A stretch of 11,836 bases of DNA from an uncultured Spirochaetales bacterium. GTDB taxonomy: Bacteria > Spirochaetota > Spirochaetia > Sphaerochaetales > Sphaerochaetaceae. The position numbers were made by a program, and so were the translations under genes. Below, piece after piece: positions 7,314 through 11,836 of the stretch. Under the pieces are notes generated by a model. It was not told the origin of the DNA and ran no database searches. It was given only the letters and a program-made list of their open reading frames with translations. The first letter of the stretch is position 1. The number at the start of each line of letters is the position of its first letter. The stretch is from NCBI GenBank assembly GCA_945947045.1, contig CAMEXG010000049.1, positions 1-11,836 on the forward strand. Direction: 5' to 3'.

Positions 7314-8504
7314 ATGGATATTAGAAGACTGTCCCTTTGGGAAGGAAGAGATGCAACATATATGTCCAATGGCTCCTTCTTCGTAGTAACTGAAGACCAG
7401 GGGGAGATTACTTTGGAAATCAGTGTACGAAACGGACAAGGGGCGAGAGTATCTCCTTTGTGCCTTCCATACTTCAGAGGAACAGGCAGCGGCGTCATGA
7501 GCGATGAAAATGGCCAATGGTGGAGAATGAGACAGGCCCTATATCAGGCAGGGGGCATGTATTTCTCATTTCCAAACAGCAAAGACGACCATATAACTAC
7601 ATCCAACACCTATTGGAGCGTAAAGCGTTACGGAACTGAAGATGAGTTTGGAGGAGTATGGAAATACTCTGAAATGAAAAGTAGGGAAGAAGGTAATAGG
7701 TATAAGGTTGGAAAAGTAGATCTTGTCCTTCCCGGGCACAATGTCATTTATATGGCTTACTCCATTACAAACCTGGGTGACACTGTGCTGAGAGGAAATC
7801 CTCAGTGGACTGCGGTATTGTCTTCTCCTCTGGTAGAGAAAGGCGCTTATATCAACACAAATGCGAAGAAGTTTAATGTTTTTCCAGTGGCGTTCAGAGA
7901 ATCAGGAGTAAATAGATTTGTTCCCAATACAGTTTTTTATGATCTAAGGAAGGCTCCTTTATTGAAGGGGGGGACGGCGGACGCTTCAGTCGTTCCTTCT
8001 CCTACAGGAACCTACGACTATATTATGGGACATCTATCTGATGATCCTATTTCATGGTTATCTGCAACGAATCCTAATGATCAGATGTTCTTTTTGATAT
8101 ATGCACAAAAAGCGCAGAATAACGATGAGTTCTCTATGCCTTTCTGTACTATCGGGCAGAATTGGTATGGAAGAATGGATGCTCCTTGGGCTTTATTCGA
8201 CGGAGCGACGCCACAGGTCAAATCTCTTTCCCTTGGTTTTGCATATGGAGAGAGTGGCTCTAATAACTTCTCCCTTAACCCTGGGGAAACCAAAACATGC
8301 TACATGGCTGCCCTTTTTTCTTATGTCGACAACCAGCGTCTTGCTTCCCTTGGTTTTTTTTCAAATGAAACAAAGCCCGAAGGCTTTATGCTCAGGAGGA
8401 CGAAGTCTACGTTCCTCTGTGAGGCGGATACAGCTTTCAAGGCTTTGAGAAAAGTATCTAAGAGACTCTTCTTCCGGGCTCAAGGCGGAGGAGAGAATCA
8501 ATAA
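7314..8504 (+). CDS. Uncharacterised beta-rich protein, possibly galactose-mutarotase-like
   Basis: I do not recognise this 396-residue protein as a named family. It has no signal peptide or membrane segment and appears to be nearly all beta, with many aromatic and Gly/Asn residues. Several stretches recall aldose-1-epimerase/galactose-mutarotase-like supersandwich proteins: YSITNLGDTVLRGNPQWTAVLSSPL in the middle, and near residues 270-330 an ordered PFCTIGQNWYGRMDAPW, LSLGFAYGES and SLNPGETKTCYMAAL (the LxPGE turn). I see no obvious catalytic His/Glu set, so I do not call it an epimerase. It is divergent from the GH36-like gene and shares its 128-bp promoter region, which supports a carbohydrate-related role by context only. 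The ATG at 7314 has no Shine-Dalgarno; an internal ATG at 7362 has GGAAGGAAGAG about 12 nt upstream. The 3' end overlaps the opposing gene by 7 bases. Confidence 0.7.
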   Translation: MDIRRLSLWEGRDATYMSNGSFFVVTEDQGEITLEISVRNGQGARVSPLCLPYFRGTGSGVMSDENGQWWRMRQALYQAGGMYFSFPNSKDDHITTSNTYWSVKRYGTEDEFGGVWKYSEMKSREEGNRYKVGKVDLVLPGHNVIYMAYSITNLGDTVLRGNPQWTAVLSSPLVEKGAYINTNAKKFNVFPVAFRESGVNRFVPNTVFYDLRKAPLLKGGTADASVVPSPTGTYDYIMGHLSDDPISWLSATNPNDQMFFLIYAQKAQNNDEFSMPFCTIGQNWYGRMDAPWALFDGATPQVKSLSLGFAYGESGSNNFSLNPGETKTCYMAALFSYVDNQRLASLGFFSNETKPEGFMLRRTKSTFLCEADTAFKALRKVSKRLFFRAQGGGENQ

Positions 8505-9112
8505 GCGTCGTATAGTTCCATCAAAATATCATCGTAGATATCGTATCCAAGGTATGGGGCATAGAATGGGCTGAGTGTGGAGAGACCAAAGAACGCTTTA
8601 CAGGAGAAGAACGCTGCAGGACCTTCATCTACATTCAGAGTTGCAGAAGCAATAACACCGAATGTAAAGCCAAGAGGATTTCTTGTCCTTCTCTCTGTTG
8701 TCGGAATAAGAGAGACTGCAAAAGTACCGCCAACGCCTAAACCAAGAGCTGAGTCATCTGTGTATTTAGCTTTCTGAACCTCAAATAGCGGCCCCACCAT
8801 TCCGTTTATTGTGATGTTTGTATCTATGTCTGTTACAAAGGACGGGCCAAAACCAAGCACCATATTCGCATCATAGTCTCCACTGGAGAATCTCCTGAGT
8901 CCGAAATCGACATCGGCAAGTGTTCCAAATCCAACAGTAGTCTCATTGTTTACAGATGCTCCAAAGTGATAGAAAGTATGAAAACCCATCAGTGGACCGT
9001 TTATTCCATTGTTCCATCCTGAGTCGAAAGCAAATGTAAATAACTGCCCTGAAGCAAAAACAGAACATAGAGATATCAAGAGGATAAATAAAATTGTAAG
9101 TGCTTTTTTCAT
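8498..9112 (-). CDS. Small exported beta-barrel-like outer-membrane protein
   Basis: A 204-residue protein with a clear Sec signal peptide: MKK, a hydrophobic core, and probable cleavage after VFA at residue 20. Cys16 is not in a valid lipobox. The mature part alternates Gly/aromatic and polar residues in short strands, such as GFGTLADVDFGLRRF, MVLGFGPSFVTD, GLGVGGTFAVSLIP and LGFTFGVIASATLN. It ends in an aromatic residue (DAY), as many outer-membrane barrels do. I infer a small outer-membrane beta-barrel of about 8 strands; no family name can be given. It lies alone on the minus strand, tail to tail with the gene ending at 8504 and overlapping it by 7 bases. There is no Shine-Dalgarno before the ATG, but a perfect -35 box lies upstream. 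Confidence 0.75.
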   Translation of the reverse strand: MKKALTILFILLISLCSVFASGQLFTFAFDSGWNNGINGPLMGFHTFYHFGASVNNETTVGFGTLADVDFGLRRFSSGDYDANMVLGFGPSFVTDIDTNITINGMVGPLFEVQKAKYTDDSALGLGVGGTFAVSLIPTTERRTRNPLGFTFGVIASATLNVDEGPAAFFSCKAFFGLSTLSPFYAPYLGYDIYDDILMELYDAY

Positions 9113-9118
9113 AATAGA

Positions 9119-9147
9119 AGATTAATACCGGATATATTAAGTGTCAA
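9119..9147 (-). promoter_or_regulatory. Candidate leaderless promoter of the beta-barrel-like gene
   Basis: Minus-strand TTGACA (9147-9142, perfect -35), 17 bp, then TAATCT (9124-9119, weak 3/6 -10), 6 nt before the ATG at 9112. The strong -35 and the spacing support it; the poor -10 weakens it. Confidence 0.45.
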
Positions 9148-9158
9148 TCTTGTTGACA
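9142..9158. promoter_or_regulatory. Inverted repeat of two back-to-back -35 boxes
   Basis: TGTCAA-TCTTG-TTGACA: a perfect 6-bp inverted repeat in which each arm is a consensus -35 hexamer for one of the two divergent genes, 9112 (-) and 9203 (+). The + strand -10 is poor (AACTAT at 9177-9182, 18-bp spacing). A dimeric regulator or mutually exclusive polymerase binding is conceivable. Confidence 0.45.
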
Positions 9159-9202
9159 ATAGCTCTTCGCCGAAGGAAACTATTTCATAGCGGGGTATTG
9201 TT

Positions 9203-9493
9203 ATGGCAGAAAATAAAACAGACGCTACATTAGAGGAAAAAGAAAAGAAAGAACCTAAAGATGTCCATGAACTCTTATGGGTTGAAGGAAAGGGCTGGGC
9301 TGTTAAACGTCAGAGCAGTGAAAAAGTAATCAAGTACTTCAGGACAAAGATTGAAGCTACAGAGTATGTTCTCAAGGTAAGCGGAAATCAGAAGACAAGA
9401 GTCGTCGTCCACCTAAAGAATGGTAAATTCCAGAAGTTTGACAATGCAGTAAGAGCATTGGCTTATGCAAAGGATAGCGGAGAAGACGACTAA
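9203..9493 (+). CDS. DUF2188 domain protein
   Basis: A 96-residue soluble protein. After a charged, Lys/Glu-rich N-terminal tail of about 25 residues comes a DUF2188-like domain: GKGWAVKRQSSEKVIKYFRT, then a helix KIEATEYVLKVSGN, then TRVVVHLKNGKFQKFDN. This matches the family pattern of a WaVk strand, a T-k-x-eA helix and a viihkkdGki hairpin. The C-terminus (NAVRALAYAKDSGEDD) adds a helix. DUF2188 proteins are small and their function is unknown. The gene is monocistronic, divergent from the beta-barrel-like gene, and followed by its own terminator. The ribosome binding site is weak (CGGGG, 7 nt before the ATG). Confidence 0.75.
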   Translation: MAENKTDATLEEKEKKEPKDVHELLWVEGKGWAVKRQSSEKVIKYFRTKIEATEYVLKVSGNQKTRVVVHLKNGKFQKFDNAVRALAYAKDSGEDD

Positions 9494-9506
9494 GTATCTT
9501 TTTGTG

Positions 9507-9537
9507 AAGCGGGGCTAAATAATGGTTCCGCTTTCTT
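9507..9537 (+). terminator. Rho-independent terminator of the DUF2188 gene
   Basis: AAGCGG (9507-9512) pairs with CCGCTT (9528-9533). The stem can extend inward by four more pairs, three of them G-U, leaving an AAATAAT loop. TCTTAT follows, so the U-tract is short. The hairpin starts 13 bases after the stop codon. Confidence 0.6.
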
Positions 9538-9542
9538 ATCTA

Positions 9543-9571
9543 TTGACTAACTCATCATATTTGAGTTAATT
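9543..9571 (+). promoter_or_regulatory. Candidate promoter of tRNA-Cys with an inverted repeat in the spacer
   Basis: TTGACT (9543-9548), 17 bp, then TTAATT (9566-9571), 19 bp before the mature tRNA end. The -10 is weak. TAACTCA (9548-9554) and TGAGTTA (9562-9568) form a perfect 7-bp inverted repeat within this span, either an operator or a fortuitous hairpin. Confidence 0.35.
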
Positions 9572-9590
9572 TAGCATAGTCTAATGACAT

Positions 9591-9664
9591 GGTGCTGTGC
9601 CCGAGCGGCCTAAGGGGACGGTCTGCAAAACCGTTTTTCATCGGTTCGAATCCGATCGGCACCT
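9591..9664 (+). tRNA. tRNA-Cys (anticodon GCA)
   Basis: A complete cloverleaf can be drawn. The acceptor stem GGTGCTG pairs with CGGCACC (one U-G). The D stem is CCC/GGG with loop GAGCGGCCTAAG. The anticodon stem ACGGT/ACCGT encloses CTGCAAA with anticodon GCA at 9625-9627. The T arm is ATCGG-TTCGAAT-CCGAT. Discriminator base U73 at 9664 is the expected cysteine identity element. CCA is not encoded, so it must be added by nucleotidyltransferase. A terminator follows directly. Confidence 0.97.
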
Positions 9665-9667
9665 TTT

Positions 9668-9693
9668 CTCTCTCAGAAATGGGAGAGTTTTTT
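9668..9693 (+). terminator. Rho-independent terminator of tRNA-Cys
   Basis: CTCTCTC (9668-9674) pairs with GGGAGAG (9681-9687), one G-U, around the loop AGAAAT. A run of six T follows (9688-9693). The end of the T-run overlaps the stop codon of the opposing membrane-protein gene at 9692. Confidence 0.85.
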
Positions 9694-10585
9694 ATACATT
9701 CCCTTTTGCTTTCTTGAGAAAAGATTCTACGTATTCTTCCACTGCTTCCTCAAAAGACGACTCTTTATAGATATGGGTCATCTCACTTATCAAATCCAGT
9801 GGTACTACCATTTCATATGATGAGTTGACGTAAAGAGACGCGAGACGGTCGATTGCATCAGAGAGCGAGATGTGGTTTTGGAGATTATCGATAGACAACA
9901 GGTCTTTCGAAAGTCTTTTGGAGCCTTTGAATGAAAGATAGTTGTGTATAATTCTCAATACAGCAGAAAGAGAGAGGGCGAAGAAAGTCATTGCGGCTAT
10001 GGCGCCGATTGGTCCCAAGCGATCCACCAAGCCATAGATGTCACGCCATTTCTTCAGAGCTACCACCATAGTGAAATATATGGTTGCATATAAGAAATAA
10101 GGTATCAGAGATAAAAGACTGTCGACATAGGTAAGTATGCGTGAGTTTTCAATGCACAAAAATAGTATGATGGTGAGAATGGGACAGACCACATGTAGCC
10201 CTAGATTCATGCCGGTGACAGCTACGTTTCCCATTCTTGGGAGAAGAATCAAAAGAGCAAAGTCCAGTGTCATGTTCACAGAAAGGGTTCCACAATAAAG
10301 AAGCCTGTCAACCCACTTTGGGATACGATGCCACCTGTTTCTGAGCCCATCCACTGCATATGGAAGAACACAAATTGCTCCTGCTGCAGCAACAAGGTTT
10401 GAATTCACTGTAAAGAGCATGAACACTCTGCTTCCTCTTTCCGGAGTAATACTGCTTGGAGTGGTAAGTAGTCCTATGACCACCGAAGCCAATACAAAGA
10501 TGAATATTGTGACGGAGAGAATAAGTGCAAATGCACTTCTGACCTTATTTCTCAATACTATTCTTGATATGGGGTGGCGTTTCAT
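9692..10585 (-). CDS. Pr6Pr/AIG1-ADTRP-like integral membrane protein
   Basis: A 297-residue membrane protein with about six hydrophobic segments in the first 215 residues and a cytoplasmic-looking helical tail of about 80. The membrane part resembles the Pr6Pr/FAR-17a/AIG1-like group: FTVNSN (Thr59, Asn61, Asn63) at the start of the second segment, and GLHVVCPIL (His131) in the fourth. In the animal members AIG1 and ADTRP, a conserved Thr and His form the active site that hydrolyses fatty-acid esters of hydroxy fatty acids. Both positions are filled here, so a membrane threonine hydrolase acting on acyl lipids is possible but inferred. The helical tail (LSKDLLSIDNLQNHISLSDA onward) is not part of the family core as I know it. 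The ATG overlaps the preceding YwaF-like stop as ATGA, so the two are translated together. Confidence 0.65.
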   Translation of the reverse strand: MKRHPISRIVLRNKVRSAFALILSVTIFIFVLASVVIGLLTTPSSITPERGSRVFMLFTVNSNLVAAAGAICVLPYAVDGLRNRWHRIPKWVDRLLYCGTLSVNMTLDFALLILLPRMGNVAVTGMNLGLHVVCPILTIILFLCIENSRILTYVDSLLSLIPYFLYATIYFTMVVALKKWRDIYGLVDRLGPIGAIAAMTFFALSLSAVLRIIHNYLSFKGSKRLSKDLLSIDNLQNHISLSDAIDRLASLYVNSSYEMVVPLDLISEMTHIYKESSFEEAVEEYVESFLKKAKGNV

Positions 10586-11358
10586 TGTTTTATCCCTCTT
10601 CTATCCCTTATCATTCCGATTGCAGTCAAGACTCCATACATGGAGGCAACACCTAAGGAATAATAGATGATGAAGCTTAGGATAAAGAGTGTATATGGTT
10701 TGGGCTCTTTGAACAATATGTTGAGTACAGGATAAGCTATATTTTCCTGAATCGGAGAGAGATAAAAGAAGTTCACATTAGTTTCTGGAATGGTTGTGGC
10801 ACATATTACATTCAATATCACTGCCAGGAGGGTAAAAGACAGCCAGAAGCAATAGCCATCGATAATATAGCTCTTTCCTTTCTTTCCATAGATCTTATAG
10901 TAGATGATGGAAAAGACTCCGACCATAATCACCAGATCGTGCCAAACCATTGCCTGGAGGCTGAGGAATATGTACTCTGATGTGAGGATCGTTGCTGGTT
11001 TTACATAATAGAATATCGCTGCCATCAAGCCGAAGATCGTGTAAGCGATCATTCCTTTCTTGATTCTCTCCTTCTTGATAAAAGGTATCGCCCATAGGAA
11101 AAAGAGCTCTACGGTACACATTTGAAAAGGAATTCTTTCAAGAGGATAAGTACCTGTTGTCATCAACATGAATACGACTTTCATAAGTTCCAGAACGATG
11201 AAGGATATTCCTATACAAGAATAAACTCTATTCGGTTTATTCTGCTTCTTTGCAAGTAATCCCCCACATATACCTGATAGAATGGCTGATAGAATTCCGA
11301 CGATATGCACCAAACCCATTGAGCGGAGTGGGTGCGACCATTGGCTGAGTATAAACAT
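10582..11358 (-). CDS. YwaF/TMEM164-family integral membrane protein
   Basis: A 258-residue polytopic membrane protein with about seven hydrophobic segments, matching the YwaF (TIGR02206) family and its animal relative TMEM164, an acyltransferase in ether-lipid remodelling. RIPFQMCTVELF carries Cys81 and AMVWHDL carries His140. Their 59-residue spacing is almost the same as that of the TMEM164 catalytic pair Cys123/His181 as I recall it. I infer a lipid acyltransferase-like role; bacterial members have no settled function. I chose the ATG at 11358, not the upstream frame opening at 11541, because GGAGGA sits just before it and the added N-terminus has no family character. It is the first gene of a two-gene unit, overlapping the next by ATGA. 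A transposase gene diverges from it 161 bp upstream. Confidence 0.75.
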   Translation of the reverse strand: MFILSQWSHPLRSMGLVHIVGILSAILSGICGGLLAKKQNKPNRVYSCIGISFIVLELMKVVFMLMTTGTYPLERIPFQMCTVELFFLWAIPFIKKERIKKGMIAYTIFGLMAAIFYYVKPATILTSEYIFLSLQAMVWHDLVIMVGVFSIIYYKIYGKKGKSYIIDGYCFWLSFTLLAVILNVICATTIPETNVNFFYLSPIQENIAYPVLNILFKEPKPYTLFILSFIIYYSLGVASMYGVLTAIGMIRDRRGIKQ

Positions 11359-11361
11359 GAT

Positions 11362-11369
11362 TCCTCCAT
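11362..11369 (-). promoter_or_regulatory. Ribosome binding site deciding the YwaF-like start
   Basis: Minus-strand GATGGAGGAATC lies directly before the ATG at 11358, with the GGAGGA core about 4 nt from it. This is the best Shine-Dalgarno in the window and rejects the longer frame. Confidence 0.75.
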
Positions 11370-11519
11370 CGATTACTGAATAAGCTGTTTTCGGTAGACA
11401 TTGTAATGGAAAACAGTATGAAAATATTGCATATTCGAGAATCGGTGACTTATTACACCACCAGGACAATTTCTGACCTACTGATGATGCGATAATTGTT
11501 GTAACAGGGGGCAAATGCC

Positions 11520-11836
11520 ATGGTTGCAATAGAAAAGGCATCGGAAATGTTCAATTCGCTGGGATTGGAGAAATTCCAGGCAGAGGGACTACTCAGGCTA
11601 TATGCAGAATACCTCGACAGTAACAAAAGGAGGAATAAGGACAGACTTATATTCGAGGTCTGCCCCAAGTGCGGAAAGGTGCATCCCCACATCATAAAGG
11701 GCGGAATGTCTGGCAGCGGGAAACAGATGTACAGGTGCACTGAATGCGGCAGGAGATTCGTCTATGATACTGGAACATTTTCTTTCTACTCCCACCAGGA
11801 CCGGGACAAGTGGGCCCGGTTCATACAGATGACGAT
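11520..11836 (+). CDS. IS1595-like transposase, N-terminal part (runs off window)
   Basis: The first 105 residues of a transposase; the 3' end lies beyond the window. After a short helical N-terminus (MVAIEKASEMFNSLGLEKFQ) comes a zinc ribbon, CPKCG...RCTECGRRFVYDTGTFSFYSHQDRDKWARFI. This CxxC...CxxC, TGT, H...W order is typical of the IS1595/ISXO2-like DDE group and related elements. The DDE catalytic core is not visible. AGGGGG lies 8 nt before the ATG, and an in-frame TAA at 11502 rules out an earlier start. Codons such as CTC GAC, GCC CGG and CAC CAG look richer in GC than the neighbouring genes, consistent with an incoming element. The left terminal inverted repeat should lie between about 11400 and 11519, but it cannot be identified without the right end. 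Confidence 0.75.
   Translation, partial: MVAIEKASEMFNSLGLEKFQAEGLLRLYAEYLDSNKRRNKDRLIFEVCPKCGKVHPHIIKGGMSGSGKQMYRCTECGRRFVYDTGTFSFYSHQDRDKWARFIQMT

Noticed and set aside
9056..9069. Possible lipobox at Cys16 of the beta-barrel-like protein
   Set aside because: The sequence ISLC has Leu before the Cys, not Gly, Ala or Ser. A VFA signal-peptidase I site follows at residue 20.
11359..11541. Longer N-terminus of the YwaF-like protein starting at 11541
   Set aside because: The 61 added residues overlap the transposase start and show no family character. GGAGGA directly precedes the ATG at 11358.
11453..11795. Minus-strand reading frames at the right end
   Set aside because: They are antisense to the zinc-ribbon transposase, whose CxxC...CxxC pattern and Shine-Dalgarno support the + strand.

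Overview
The window looks like a bacterial chromosome fragment from a short-read assembly. Bases 1-29 are Illumina sequencing-adapter sequence joined directly to the middle of a gene, so the left edge is an assembly end and not biology. Moderate GC, small Sec-exported beta-barrel-like proteins, a lipoprotein, and the mix of Mrp, SIMPL, DUF2188 and GH36 genes suggest a diderm, probably fermentative bacterium. A spirochaete of the Sphaerochaeta/Treponema type is my best guess, at low confidence, because no marker gene is present.

Left block (30-2154, + strand): a tightly overlapping operon encoding a truncated Mrp/ApbC Fe-S carrier ATPase with an extra cysteine tail, a NUDIX hydrolase of the ADP-ribose pyrophosphatase type, and a SIMPL-domain (DUF541) lipoprotein. 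A hairpin follows, then about 400 bp without a gene that is rich in short palindromes.

Central block (2602-8504): a leftward three-gene operon (7185 down to 2602) encodes a GH36 alpha-galactosidase-like protein, a GpsA-like dehydrogenase and a MATE exporter. Opposite it is a rightward gene for a beta-rich protein that may have a galactose-mutarotase-like fold. The GH36 protein keeps the family scaffold, but Gly and Cys occupy the positions where the nucleophile and acid/base aspartates are expected. The two divergent genes share a 128 bp region with good promoter elements placed so that both mRNAs could be leaderless.

Right block (8498-11836): a small exported beta-barrel-like protein (-), a DUF2188 protein (+) with a terminator, a tRNA-Cys(GCA) with its own terminator, and a leftward pair of polytopic membrane proteins. 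One of the pair resembles the YwaF/TMEM164 acyltransferase family and the other the AIG1/ADTRP-like (Pr6Pr) hydrolase family, and each keeps its family's expected catalytic residue pair. The window ends inside an IS1595-like transposase gene whose zinc-ribbon N-terminus is visible.

The most interesting leads are the GH36 protein lacking its catalytic aspartates in a divergent sugar-related locus, the paired TMEM164-like/ADTRP-like membrane enzymes, and three genes with putative leaderless promoters that each leave exactly 6 nt between the -10 box and the ATG.
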